Counted from the stretch's first letter, positions 37,901-44,766 are shown. The stretch is DNA of 64,000 nt from Bosea sp. 685 (GCF_031884435.1 NZ_CP134779.1:6016501-6080500), one strand, 5' to 3'. The notes: generated from the letters alone by a model not told the origin. Numbers and translations: made by a program.

Positions 37901-38018
37901 GGCGACCTTGCCGGTGGTCCGCCAGGTGATGGTGGATGCACCGCACCCGGCTGTGCAATTGCGCGTGCCCTTGCAGGTCGATGCGCGGGCGGCCAGCAAC
38001 TGGGACGAGGCGCATTGA
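34980..38018 (+). CDS. polA: DNA polymerase I
   Basis: 1,012 residues from the ATG at 34980 (MSETAPKTTAPD); an ATG at 34968 is possible. The open frame further upstream crosses the repeat and is rejected. Domains: 5'-3' exonuclease (about 15-330, LFLVDGSNFIFRAYF at the start), 3'-5' exonuclease (about 405-600) with an intact ExoI DTETNSLD, ExoII NLKYDLL and ExoIII YAAEDADVTLRL, and polymerase (about 630-1012) with motif A SADYSQIELRLLAH, motif B RRRAKAINFGIIYG and motif C VHDELVFE. All activities look intact. Confidence 0.97.
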   Translation: MSETAPKTTAPDLKPGDHLFLVDGSNFIFRAYFQSINQDRKYNARSDGLPSGAVRLFATKLFQFVKDGVLGVKPTHLAIVFDKTENSFRKALYPAYKGNRSEPPADLIPQFPLMREAVRAFGLIPVEQDVYEADDLIATYARQAREAGADVLIVSADKDLMQLVGPGVAMYDPASGDAKKGAGFRAERRIGEPEVVEYFGVMPNRVVDVQALAGDATDNVPGAPGIGIKTAAQLIGEYGDLETLLARAGEIKQPKRRETLTNPEVIEKVRISHKLVTLVDDVKVETPLSHLTLADPDPAKLVAFLKAMEFTTITKRVAEAYGADVAAIDADEALAPGGTRAAELKALYIGGDASDGFSVAPAASVDAEPAGAAAPADDGWMKPSELAAARKNEAIAGKIDRAAYECVRTLTDLERWIGWAYEAGHVALDTETNSLDAMQADLVGISLAVAPGRACYIPLQHRGGTDLFGSGMVEGQIPLDQAVAALKPLLVDPGVLKIGQNLKYDLLILERHGLSVAPIEDTMLISYALDAGNNTHGMDRLSELHLGHETIPFSQVAGTGKAQVTFDKIALDKATEYAAEDADVTLRLWRALKPRLAAEGKTTVYETLERPLIAVLARMEQRGIAIDRQILSRLSGEFAQSLARLEDEIYEVAGEKFLIGSPKQLGDILFGKMGLSGAKKTATGQWATGAGVLEELAEQGHPLPSKILEWRQLAKLKSTYTDSLPTYLHPQTNRVHTSYALAATTTGRLSSSEPNLQNIPIRTEAGRKIRTAFVAEKGHKLISADYSQIELRLLAHIADIPQLRQAFADGIDIHAMTASEMFGVPVQGMPSEVRRRAKAINFGIIYGISAFGLANQLAISREEAGAYIRKYFERFPGIRDYMDQTKTFVRANGHVTTIFGRVCHFPAVASKNPSERAFVERQAINAPIQGSAADIIRRAMIRMEGALAAARLDARMLLQVHDELVFEVPDAQVEATLPVVRQVMVDAPHPAVQLRVPLQVDARAASNWDEAH

Positions 38019-38035
38019 GGCGCTGGAGTCTCAAT

Positions 38036-38091
38036 CGCAGGAACCTTGCGCAAGAACCTTGGCGCAGGAACCTTAGCGCAGGAACCTTGCC
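38036..38091 (+). repeat. Four tandem copies of a 13-14 bp unit carrying GGAAC
   Basis: Consensus unit CGCAGGAACCTTNG. GGAAC occurs at 38040, 38067 and 38081, and AGAAC at 38053. The last copy supplies the -35 element of an EcfG-type promoter. Confidence 0.8.
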
Positions 38092-38106
38092 TGCCAGTGC
38101 CACGTT
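38081..38106 (+). promoter_or_regulatory. EcfG-type promoter upstream of the AI-2E family permease
   Basis: GGAAC (38081-38085), 17 bp, CGTT (38103-38106), an exact match to the general stress sigma factor consensus, 50 bp before the likely ATG. The -35 box is the last unit of a tandem repeat. Confidence 0.7.
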
Positions 38107-38111
38107 ATAGG

Positions 38112-38146
38112 TCCAACGCGCCGGGGGGCGCGCTTTGCGCGTTGGA
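38112..38146. repeat. Inverted repeat in the leader of the AI-2E family gene
   Basis: Perfect 10 bp arms TCCAACGCGC (38112-38121) and GCGCGTTGGA (38137-38146). If transcription starts about 7-10 bp after the CGTT box, this hairpin forms at the very 5' end of the mRNA, 10 bp before the start codon. Confidence 0.55.
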
Positions 38147-38155
38147 TATCGTCAC

Positions 38156-39310
38156 ATGCTCAGCTCGTCCGCCTGGCGACCGTTTCCGCGCTATATGGCG
38201 GAACCCGAGATCGAGGAGACTCAGGACGACGTCACGCCCTATGAGCACGACCTCATCGTCCGCTACGCCATTATCGGCATCTTCGTCATCCTGGCGACGA
38301 CGACGCTCTATCTGACCAAGGTCATCGCCCTGCCGGTGACGGCGGGCGTCATCTTCGGCCTGGTGCTGGGACCGCTGGTCGACTGGCTGGTGCGCCGCGG
38401 CGTGCCGCAGCATCTGGCGGCAGCCATAGTGGTCCTGCTCGGGCTCAGCCTGATTCTTGTCTCGATCACCCTGCTCGCCGTGCCGATCGCCGGCTGGAGC
38501 GACCGGGCGCCGGCAATGATGGCGGCGCTGCAGGCCAAGCTCGCCAGCGTCTTCGTCTTCATGGACGAATTCAAGCGGGCAGCCGCCACGCTGACCGGCA
38601 AGAGCGGAGCGGAACTCAACGTCTCCCAAGGCAATCCGCTGCTCGATATCGCGGTATCGTCCTCGACGGCGGCGGGCGGCCTGCTGATCTTCGTCGCGAC
38701 AGTGTATTTCTGGCTGGCGACGCGACGCCATCTCAAGGCGCGCGCGCTGCGGCTTTGCCTCGGGCGTGGCGCGCGGAAGTCCGCCGGTTCCTTCTTTCAG
38801 GAAATCGAGACGCGGGTCGCGCGCTATTTCGGCCTGGTGACGCTGATCAATCTCGGCATGGGCGTGATGGCTCTGGCGATCGCCTGGCTCGCGGGGCTGC
38901 CATTCCCCGTATTCTGGGGCGCGCTCGCTTTCCTGCTGAACTATCTCGCCTTCATCGGGCCGATCATCGTCACCGTGCTGCTGCTTGCAGGAGCGCTGCT
39001 GGACGCGCCCTCTCTCCTCGCCGCGATCTGGCCGGCAGCGGCGTATTTCGTGCTGCATCTGATCGAAGGCAATGTGGTGACCCCGGTCTTCGTCGGGCGC
39101 AGGCTCACCGTCTCGCCATTCCTGGTCTTCATCGGCTTCATCTTCTGGCTTTGGCTCTGGGGGCCGGTCGGGGCCGTGCTCTCGACTCCGATCCTGCTCG
39201 TGGCCATGGTGGCGCAGGAAGAATTTGCCGCATACCGCAAGGCGCAGCAGGCCGAGGCCACGCCCCAGGACGAGTCCGCTCAGCAGCCGGCACTGGCTAG
39301 TCGGCTATAA
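38156..39310 (+). CDS. AI-2E family transporter (PerM/YdiK-like permease)
   Basis: 384 residues from the ATG at 38156; a shorter start at 38195 (MAEPEIEE) is possible. It has about eight membrane segments with the family's central charged loop (about 125-185) and the C-terminal signature AFIGPIIVTVLLLAG then HLIEGNVVTPVFVGRRLTVSPF. Members export small molecules or act as ion antiporters; the substrate is unknown here. An exact EcfG promoter lies upstream, so it is probably induced in the general stress response. Confidence 0.85.
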   Translation: MLSSSAWRPFPRYMAEPEIEETQDDVTPYEHDLIVRYAIIGIFVILATTTLYLTKVIALPVTAGVIFGLVLGPLVDWLVRRGVPQHLAAAIVVLLGLSLILVSITLLAVPIAGWSDRAPAMMAALQAKLASVFVFMDEFKRAAATLTGKSGAELNVSQGNPLLDIAVSSSTAAGGLLIFVATVYFWLATRRHLKARALRLCLGRGARKSAGSFFQEIETRVARYFGLVTLINLGMGVMALAIAWLAGLPFPVFWGALAFLLNYLAFIGPIIVTVLLLAGALLDAPSLLAAIWPAAAYFVLHLIEGNVVTPVFVGRRLTVSPFLVFIGFIFWLWLWGPVGAVLSTPILLVAMVAQEEFAAYRKAQQAEATPQDESAQQPALASRL

Positions 39311-39335
39311 GGAACCTGCGCGCCATGCGTGCGTT
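39311..39335 (+). promoter_or_regulatory. EcfG-type promoter for the DUF883/holin-like pair
   Basis: GGAAC (39311-39315), 16 bp, CGTT (39332-39335), then AG. It starts immediately after the stop codon of the permease gene and lies 89 bp before the DUF883 ATG. Confidence 0.8.
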
Positions 39336-39423
39336 AGGTCACGAAGCTCCGGAGTCATTCGAAGCGCATCCATCCATACGCAGTATCGCATCCATTCGCA
39401 GTATCGAGAGGGGGACATCAGAC

Positions 39424-39795
39424 ATGGCCAGCACCACTTCCGCGAAACGCCAGGCGGCCTCGGCGGTCAAACGCGCCAAGGATGAAGCCGTCGCAGGTGC
39501 CGAGGACATCGCTGCTGACGCCAAGGCCTCCGCACAGAAAGCCGGCCGCCGCGTCAAGCGCGAGACGAGCGAGATCGAAGCCAGTTTGACGCGCAGCGCC
39601 GAGGATCTGGCCGCAACCGTCACCGAAAAGCTTCGCGCCGTCGGCGTCGACACCGACAAGATGGTCGACGTCGCCAAGGAACAGGCGACCGATCTGCAGC
39701 GCATTATCGTGCAGGAGATCCAGGAGCGGCCGTTGCGCGCGCTCGGGGTGGCCGCGGCGGTCGGCCTGTTCGTCGGCTTCCTGTCGGCGCGATAA
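39424..39795 (+). CDS. DUF883 family membrane-anchored protein (ElaB/YqjD-like)
   Basis: 123 residues from the ATG at 39424, with GAGAGGGGG about 8 bp upstream. A long charged Ala/Lys/Glu-rich helical region (about 1-95) is followed by a single C-terminal membrane helix (about 102-121, ALGVAAAVGLFVGFLSAR). Proteins of this type in E. coli are stress-induced, inner-membrane and ribosome-associated. The exact EcfG promoter upstream fits that. It is followed after 3 bp by a membrane protein gene. Confidence 0.85.
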   Translation: MASTTSAKRQAASAVKRAKDEAVAGAEDIAADAKASAQKAGRRVKRETSEIEASLTRSAEDLAATVTEKLRAVGVDTDKMVDVAKEQATDLQRIIVQEIQERPLRALGVAAAVGLFVGFLSAR

Positions 39796-39798
39796 GTC

Positions 39799-40227
39799 AT
39801 GTTCGGGGGGCTGGGAAGCTTCATCGCGTCGGAGATTTCCGGCGCGGTCAAGCGCAATGTCATCATCTACGGCCTGTACGGCTTCTCAGTCCTGCTGGTC
39901 CTGTGCGCGGCGGGCTATGCCCTGAACGCGCTGCACACGGTGCTGGCGCTGCGCTACGACCCGATCACGGCGAGTCTCTGGATCGCGGGCGGCCTGTTCC
40001 TCGCCGCCTTGCTGAGCCTGGGCGTCGCGGCCTATGTCAAGAATCGCCGGCGACCATCGCGGCCGCTGGCGACCACGGCATTGGCCGCCGCGCCGATCGC
40101 AGCCAGCCTGATCGGATCGTCGCGCATGGGCTGGCGCACGGCCGTCGTCGGAAGCGTCATCATCCTCGGCGCCCTGATCGGCAGGCAGTTCTTCAACCGT
40201 GGCGAGGACGACGAGGACGAGGCGTAA
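39799..40227 (+). CDS. Small membrane protein, holin-like (YqjE-type) partner of the DUF883 protein
   Basis: 142 residues with two strong membrane helices (about 22-48 and 58-80), two weaker ones (about 90-105 and 112-130) and an acidic C-terminus (GEDDEDEA). It starts 3 bp after the DUF883 stop and must be co-transcribed. The yqjD-yqjE pairing of E. coli suggests a phage-holin-superfamily YqjE-like protein, but I cannot confirm the family from sequence alone. Confidence 0.7.
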   Translation: MFGGLGSFIASEISGAVKRNVIIYGLYGFSVLLVLCAAGYALNALHTVLALRYDPITASLWIAGGLFLAALLSLGVAAYVKNRRRPSRPLATTALAAAPIAASLIGSSRMGWRTAVVGSVIILGALIGRQFFNRGEDDEDEA

Positions 40228-40239
40228 TGGCCAGGGCTA

Positions 40240-40325
40240 GGCACTAGGGCAATTGCCCTAGTGCCTTGTTTCAGCGCGTTTTCTTCACACGAACCGGTGT
40301 CCGCTTCGCTCAAAAGCGCTCCAAG
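40240..40325. repeat. Palindrome followed by mosaic module B
   Basis: GGCACTAGGGCAA (40240-40252) and TTGCCCTAGTGCC (40253-40265) form a perfect 26 bp palindrome followed by TTGTTT. Module B follows (CGCGTTTTCTTCACACG... to about 40322). It may also terminate the DUF883 transcript. Confidence 0.75.
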
Positions 40326-40401
40326 GCAAATGCGGCGCGGGCTCGACTGCCCCTGTCTTTTTACATAGGGATTGCGGATTCCGTCCTGTATCACGGTATC
40401 C

Positions 40402-41775
40402 ATGTCTACTGAGGTAAGGCCCCGCAGCCGCTTGGCGCTGCCCAGCATTCCCGCCCTAGGCGCCCGCCTGCGATCGGCCACGACGACGATCATCGCGATC
40501 GGCGTCGTTGGCGTGGCGGTCATCCTGGCGGCCTGGATCAACGCGCAAGCGCGCGCCACCGCGGAACTCGTCTCGCATTCCATCGAGATTCGCGAGCGCT
40601 CCGAGCGTTTTCTCGGCCATATGCGCGATGCCGAGACCGGACAGCGCGGCTATCTCCTGACCCATGATCCAGCCTATCTCGGCCCCTACACGAATGGCCG
40701 AGCCGCCGCCCTGCCGGAACTCGACGCCTTGGCGCAGCTTGTCGAAGGCGATGCCGCGCAAACCGAACGCGTCGCCAAGGCGCGCAGCGAGGCTATCGCC
40801 AAGCTGGACGAGCTCGACTCCACGATCGCGCTCGCGCGGGCAAGCCAGCTTGATACGGCTGTCGCACGCGTGAAGGGCGGCAATGGCTTCTCGGTCATGG
40901 ATGCGTTGCGCGGCACCGTGCAGCAGCTTCAGCTCGCCGAGAACATCCGCCTCGTCGCGCTCAATCGCGCCGAGGAGCGCAGGCGGCTTCTGGCCAGCAT
41001 CGGCATCGTCGTCGCGCTGGCCGGACTTGCCTTCGCCGCCTGGCAGCAATTGCGCACGCGGCAGCGCCGCAGCACCCTGCTCGCCTCCAGCAATGCGCAG
41101 CTCGAGCGGATCGTGAGCGAGAGAACCCAGCAGCTCGAGAACGAGCGACTGCGCATCGAGGCGCTGCTGCGCGACGTCAACCACCGCGTCGGCAACAACC
41201 TCGCAATGGTCTCGGCGTTGCTCAACGTCCAGAGCCGGCAGACGCGCGAGCCTGCCGTGCGCAACGCCCTCTCCCAGGCGCAATCGCGCATCCAGGCGAT
41301 CGCCGCCGGGCAACGCCGCCTGCGCCTCGATATCGAAACCGACGAAATCGACGCCCAGCCCTATATGGAGGATCTCCTGGCCGAGATCGGCAAGGCGGCC
41401 GAGGGTCGGCCGATCGAGATCGTATTGGAGATGGATTCGATCCGCTTGCCTGGCCGCGACGCCGTGTCCTTCGTCGTGATCGTCAACGAACTCGTGACGA
41501 ACGCAATCAAGCACGCTTTCCCCGACAATGCGCCGGGGCGAATCGTCATCCGTTTCAGCGAGCATGACGAGGACGGGGCGACCCCGCTTCTCCTGACGGT
41601 CGAGGATAACGGCGTCGGGCTGCCGGTGGTCGAGGCGGATACCAAGGGCCTTGGTCAGACGGTGATCGCCAGCCTGTTGCGCAGCATGCGGGCAACGATG
41701 ACAAGTGAGCCGCTTTCGCCCGGTTCCGAGCGCCCTGGCTCCAAGGTCACGCTGACCTTCCCGAAACGCGATTGA
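40402..41775 (+). CDS. CHASE3-domain sensor histidine kinase (HisKA_2/HWE type)
   Basis: 457 residues from the ATG at 40402. A membrane helix (about 25-50), a CHASE3-like sensor (about 55-190, with ERFLGHMRDAETGQRGYLLT) and a second helix (about 195-213) are followed by the HisKA_2 dimer/phosphoacceptor region (LLRDVNHRVGNNLAMVSALL, His near 265) and an intact HATPase domain with N box ELVTNAIKHAF and G box EDNGVGLP. Such kinases commonly feed PhyR. It lies 2 kb from phyR and looks catalytically competent. No EcfG promoter is seen upstream. Confidence 0.88.
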   Translation: MSTEVRPRSRLALPSIPALGARLRSATTTIIAIGVVGVAVILAAWINAQARATAELVSHSIEIRERSERFLGHMRDAETGQRGYLLTHDPAYLGPYTNGRAAALPELDALAQLVEGDAAQTERVAKARSEAIAKLDELDSTIALARASQLDTAVARVKGGNGFSVMDALRGTVQQLQLAENIRLVALNRAEERRRLLASIGIVVALAGLAFAAWQQLRTRQRRSTLLASSNAQLERIVSERTQQLENERLRIEALLRDVNHRVGNNLAMVSALLNVQSRQTREPAVRNALSQAQSRIQAIAAGQRRLRLDIETDEIDAQPYMEDLLAEIGKAAEGRPIEIVLEMDSIRLPGRDAVSFVVIVNELVTNAIKHAFPDNAPGRIVIRFSEHDEDGATPLLLTVEDNGVGLPVVEADTKGLGQTVIASLLRSMRATMTSEPLSPGSERPGSKVTLTFPKRD

Positions 41776-41781
41776 ATTTGG

Positions 41782-41898
41782 CTAGAGCATTGTTTTGACG
41801 CGTTTTCTTCACGCGAACCGGCATCCACTTCGCTCGAAAACGCTCTGGAGCAGGATGCGAAAAAGTGGGAACCGGTTTTTCGCGTTGATCCTGCTCTA
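41782..41898. repeat. Mosaic palindromic repeat, modules B + A
   Basis: Module B (41782-41847, GACGCGTTTTCTTCACGCG...AAAACGCTCT) runs straight into module A (41848-41897, GAGCAGGATGCGAAAAAG...CCTGCTC). It lies between convergent genes. Confidence 0.85.
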
Positions 41899-41923
41899 AC
41901 TCCTTGATGAGAGCCGCCGGCTG

Positions 41924-42283
41924 TTAGTCCAGCTTGATCGCGCTCGACACAAAGCTCGCGATCTCGCGCGTGGAAAAGGGCTTGCGCAGGAAGCGCACGT
42001 CACGCAGCGATGTGGGCACATCGTTGGGGAGTGAGCCCGAGACGAACGCGAAGGGCGTGCCGCTCTGGAGCAGGCTGGTCGCGACATCGAAGGTCTTGCC
42101 GCCGACGACATCGATATCGAGCAGGGCGCAGGACAGGTGCGACGCGGCCGCCAAGCGCGCACCGGCAACCGATTCGACGATGATCAACTCGGCGCTGTCA
42201 CCAAATTGTTCTGCCACGGCTGCTTCGATGTCCATTGCGATGAACGGGTCGTCTTCGACGATCAGGATGCGGATATCGGACAT
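41924..42283 (-). CDS. Single-domain response regulator, FAT-GUY-like
   Basis: 119 residues from the ATG at 42283, supported by GGGAGG 9 bp upstream. Only a receiver domain: acidic pocket EDD at 10-12, phosphoacceptor Asp56 (ALLDID), Lys101 (LRKPF). Residues 77-84 read PFAFVSGS, close to the PFxFATGG/Y motif of FAT-GUY receivers such as SdrG and MrrA, which relay phosphate in the general stress response. An exact EcfG promoter lies upstream. This points to a role in the PhyR network. Confidence 0.87.
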   Translation of the reverse strand: MSDIRILIVEDDPFIAMDIEAAVAEQFGDSAELIIVESVAGARLAAASHLSCALLDIDVVGGKTFDVATSLLQSGTPFAFVSGSLPNDVPTSLRDVRFLRKPFSTREIASFVSSAIKLD

Positions 42284-42330
42284 CAATCCAGCCTCCCTTC
42301 CTCTGCTCTCTTGTCGTAACATGCCGAGAG

Positions 42331-42355
42331 AACGTCAGAATGCTTGCGATGTTCC
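42331..42355 (-). promoter_or_regulatory. EcfG-type promoter for the single-domain receiver gene
   Basis: On the minus strand GGAAC (42355-42351), 16 bp, CGTT (42334-42331), an exact consensus match 48 bp before the ATG at 42283. Confidence 0.8.
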
Positions 42356-42462
42356 GACAGCTTCCTCCAAACATGTTGGGAAATCGTCAAATGCGACTCA
42401 ATTTGCAGCGATAAGGTTAGCGAATCGTAGCAAACCTTCAGAGGCGTCAGTTATTTGCGACC

Positions 42463-42969
42463 TCAGCGGCGTCTGGACTTCGCCAGCGTCAGCTCGAACC
42501 CGGTCACGCCGATCGCCACGTTGATCCCGCGCGCGCCCTGAAGCGAAAGCGGCTGCAGGGTGACATCGCCGTTATTGCCGCCGACGAGCAGATTGCCGGA
42601 GCCTCCCGTCCCTGCGGAGCCGCCCACCGTCGCGCCGCCATAGCGGCCGGCAAGCGCGCCCAGCGGGGCCCGAGCATAAGGACCGTAGACCCGCCAGGAC
42701 ATCGTGTTGCTGCGGATCGTGCCGAGATCGAGGCCGAAGTTCCTGACGACGCCGATATAGCGCTGCCCCGGACCGCGGCGCGGCGTGAAGCGACACTCCA
42801 TCGGGCGTTGCGATGTCACCACCAGACCCAGCCCCGCGCCGACGCTGCAGTTGAGGCGCCCCGCCGGCGGACCTGACTGGGCGAAGGCCGGAGCCTGGAA
42901 TGCGAGCAGGCCCGCAGCCGCGGCAGCAAGGATCGCAACAGTTTGAAACCGGGGAAGCGGGGCAGCCAT
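42463..42969 (-). CDS. DUF992 family exported protein
   Basis: 168 residues from the ATG at 42969, with GAGGAG about 8 bp upstream. Signal peptide about 1-30 (ALAAF-type, ending APAFA-Q). The mature part matches DUF992: GRLNCSVGAGLGLVVTSQRPMECRF, then GQRYIGVVRNFGLDLG, and a Gly-rich segment (about 115-135). The function is unknown and the protein is presumably periplasmic. An exact EcfG promoter lies upstream, back to back with one for the opposite gene. Confidence 0.85.
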   Translation of the reverse strand: MAAPLPRFQTVAILAAAAAGLLAFQAPAFAQSGPPAGRLNCSVGAGLGLVVTSQRPMECRFTPRRGPGQRYIGVVRNFGLDLGTIRSNTMSWRVYGPYARAPLGALAGRYGGATVGGSAGTGGSGNLLVGGNNGDVTLQPLSLQGARGINVAIGVTGFELTLAKSRRR

Positions 42970-43000
42970 ATTGAAACTCCTCACGATCGAATGACGCTGA

Positions 43001-43025
43001 AACGCCGCAAACGCTCCACAGTTCC
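43001..43025 (-). promoter_or_regulatory. EcfG-type promoter for the DUF992 gene
   Basis: On the minus strand GGAAC (43025-43021), 16 bp, CGTT (43004-43001), 32 bp before the ATG at 42969. Its -35 box is 9 bp from the -35 box of the divergent promoter. Confidence 0.8.
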
Positions 43026-43034
43026 TCATTAAAC

Positions 43035-43059
43035 GGAACCTGGTTGGAGGTGTTGCGTT
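43035..43059 (+). promoter_or_regulatory. EcfG-type promoter for the small gene at 43088
   Basis: GGAAC (43035-43039), 16 bp, CGTT (43056-43059) then AT, an exact match. It is 29 bp before the ATG of an otherwise unremarkable small open frame and is the main reason to believe that gene. Confidence 0.75.
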
Positions 43060-43087
43060 ATACTCAGCTTCGAGACGGAAAACCCAC

Positions 43088-43336
43088 ATGCTCATCAGCT
43101 TCCTCCAGGACGATGCGTCTGCCAAGGGACTGGCTTGCATGGGGCTAGCTCGCAAGGGACTAGCCTGGCGAGGCGCGGTGCACGCACCGCCGTTCTGGGA
43201 ACTGGAAGAGCTGATCGCACAGGGCCATGACACCAGGACGGCTCTGGAGATCATTGCGGTGCGGCGCGGCGAAGCCGAAAGGCAGGACCGCCACCCCGCT
43301 TGCGACATTGCCTCCCCCTCGCCCATTCCCGCTTGA
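43088..43336 (+). CDS. Small protein of unknown function under an EcfG promoter
   Basis: 82 codons, no family recognised. GGAA lies about 7 bp before the ATG. The N-terminal part includes a short internal repeat (KGLACMG, then RKGLAWRG) from a DNA duplication at about 43124-43172; the middle (ELEELIAQGHDTRTALEIIAVRRGEAER) could form a helical pair. Support comes from the exact stress promoter 29 bp upstream; codon use alone is not convincing. Confidence 0.5.
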   Translation: MLISFLQDDASAKGLACMGLARKGLAWRGAVHAPPFWELEELIAQGHDTRTALEIIAVRRGEAERQDRHPACDIASPSPIPA

Positions 43337-43380
43337 AACCAGCGGCTGGCAGTTCGCATCCTGGATTCCCGGTGTTTAGA

Positions 43381-43406
43381 GCATTCGGACGGAACCGTCC
43401 GAATGC
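43381..43406. repeat. Perfect 26 bp near-palindrome
   Basis: Arms GCATTCGGACGG (43381-43392) and CCGTCCGAATGC (43395-43406) around AA. It lies 45 bp after the small gene; no T-run follows. It could be a protein-binding site or another repeat type. Confidence 0.6.
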
Positions 43407-43492
43407 GACGTGATCTAGCGACGGATATGTCCGCACCGCCCCGGATGACACGCCTATCCCGGACAGGTTGGGCAGCGCTGTGATGTGAGGAT

Positions 43493-43657
43493 TCAGCTGT
43501 CGAGGGCAGCAGCGCTAAGCACGGCCAGGACCGTGGTAGCAGCCAAGGCGAGCGACAGGGCTTCCGCCGTCAGCGCGCCTGCGGCCACGACGCCACCAAA
43601 CAGAACCACCGCCATCGAACCGCCCGTGATCAGGGCCGCAACAAACGTCGTCGCCAT
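43493..43657 (-). CDS. Small two-helix membrane protein under an EcfG promoter
   Basis: 54 codons from the ATG at 43657, which has GGGAGG about 10 bp upstream. The product is almost entirely hydrophobic with two predicted membrane helices (about 4-27 and 31-52) separated by a Glu-containing turn (LTAEAL). No family recognised. An exact EcfG promoter lies 54 bp upstream. It is too short for most gene finders to trust. Confidence 0.68.
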   Translation of the reverse strand: MATTFVAALITGGSMAVVLFGGVVAAGALTAEALSLALAATTVLAVLSAAALDS

Positions 43658-43710
43658 GGACCAAGACCTCCCGAAAGGCGACCGGTTTGGTCCGGCCTGC
43701 CATTGCGCGT

Positions 43711-43735
43711 AACGCCGGAGCGACCCACTGGTTCC
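43711..43735 (-). promoter_or_regulatory. EcfG-type promoter for the small membrane protein gene
   Basis: On the minus strand GGAAC (43735-43731), 16 bp, CGTT (43714-43711) then AC. Exact match, 53 bp before the ATG at 43657. Confidence 0.8.
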
Positions 43736-43864
43736 TGCCTCGTTCATGCGCCCTGATCGGTCCACCCATGCTTCCCCGGTCGACCTAAGCCGACAGTCCC
43801 GAACGACGAAAAAAGCCGGCGGCATGGAAATACCGCCGGCTCTCATCAATAGGTTAGAGCAGGA

Positions 43865-44662
43865 TCAAGCTGCCTTGCGGCCGGCCCGGCGATCGAAGAA
43901 CAGAGCCTGGCTGATCGCAGCCTTCACCGCCTCGGGCTGGAACGGCTTGGTGATCAGAAAGGCCGGTTCCGGCCGGTCACCGGTCAGCAGACGCTCTGGA
44001 TAGGCGGTGATGAAGATCACCGGCACATCAATCGAGGAGAGGATCTCGTTGACGGCGTCGAGGCCGGAGCTGCCATCGGCGAGCTGGATGTCGGCCAGGA
44101 CAAGGCCGGGGCGCTTCTTGGCGACGAGGGCGATCGCCTCACGATGCGTGCGGGCGACACCGGTCACGGTATGGCCGAGTTCCTCCACCATGGTCTCGAT
44201 GTCGAGTGCGATGATCGGCTCGTCCTCGATGATCAGCACATCGGTCGCGACCTGCTCGGCGATCTCCTGACCGGCCGCTTGGATGAGGCCGGCAGCGTCG
44301 GACGCTGAAATATCCATGATCGTGGCGACCTCCTCGATCGAGAAACCTTCGACGGTGCGTAGCAGGAAGGCCTGGCGCGGCCGCGGCGTCAGCGCTTCGA
44401 GATTGCGCTCGGCCGAGGGCCGATCGGTCTCGGCGGAGCGCGCGCCCGTGGCGTTGAGGCTGACCGAGGACCACAGCTTCAAAAACGTATGGTAGAGGCC
44501 GAGCCTGGGATCGAACCCGCGCGGGAACGAAGAGGGATCGTCGACGAGTGCTTCAAGCATCGCGACGACATAGGCGTCTCCGCTCGCCTGCGTCCCGCTC
44601 AGCGCCCGGGCGAACCGGCGCAGATAAGGCAGGTGCGGCGCAATTTCTTTCGCAATCGACAT
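43865..44662 (-). CDS. phyR: General stress response regulator PhyR
   Basis: 265 residues from the ATG at 44662. An N-terminal ECF-sigma-like domain (about 5-135, EIAPHLPYLRRFARALSG and the sigma4-like FSIEEVATIMDISASDAAGL) is joined to a C-terminal receiver (about 140-260) with Asp191 as phosphoacceptor (LVLADIQLADGSSG) and Lys in ITKPF. When phosphorylated it binds NepR and frees EcfG. It is divergent from nepR-ecfG. I find no EcfG-type promoter directly upstream of phyR. Confidence 0.97.
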   Translation of the reverse strand: MSIAKEIAPHLPYLRRFARALSGTQASGDAYVVAMLEALVDDPSSFPRGFDPRLGLYHTFLKLWSSVSLNATGARSAETDRPSAERNLEALTPRPRQAFLLRTVEGFSIEEVATIMDISASDAAGLIQAAGQEIAEQVATDVLIIEDEPIIALDIETMVEELGHTVTGVARTHREAIALVAKKRPGLVLADIQLADGSSGLDAVNEILSSIDVPVIFITAYPERLLTGDRPEPAFLITKPFQPEAVKAAISQALFFDRRAGRKAA

Positions 44663-44741
44663 GCAAAGATCCCTTGATAACAGGCCGAAAATGAGCACCT
44701 GCGGTGGCTTTCTGACAAGCAATTTATTTTTTGTTCTTCGT

Positions 44742-44766
44742 GGAACCTTTTCCGCTAAAGCCTGTT
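44742..44766 (+). promoter_or_regulatory. EcfG-type autoregulatory promoter of nepR-ecfG
   Basis: GGAAC (44742-44746), 16 bp, TGTT (44763-44766) then AT: one change from consensus (T for C in the -10 element). It lies 94 bp before the chosen nepR start. Autoregulation of nepR-ecfG is the rule in this system. Confidence 0.7.

Noticed and set aside
42970..43359. N-terminal extension of the DUF992 gene
   Set aside because: The extension has no ribosome site and would run through both EcfG promoters; the ATG at 42969 has GAGGAG upstream and begins a signal peptide.
44490..44520. A tRNA T-arm-like stretch (TGGGATCGAACCC)
   Set aside because: It is coding sequence of phyR, and no acceptor or anticodon stem can be built around it.
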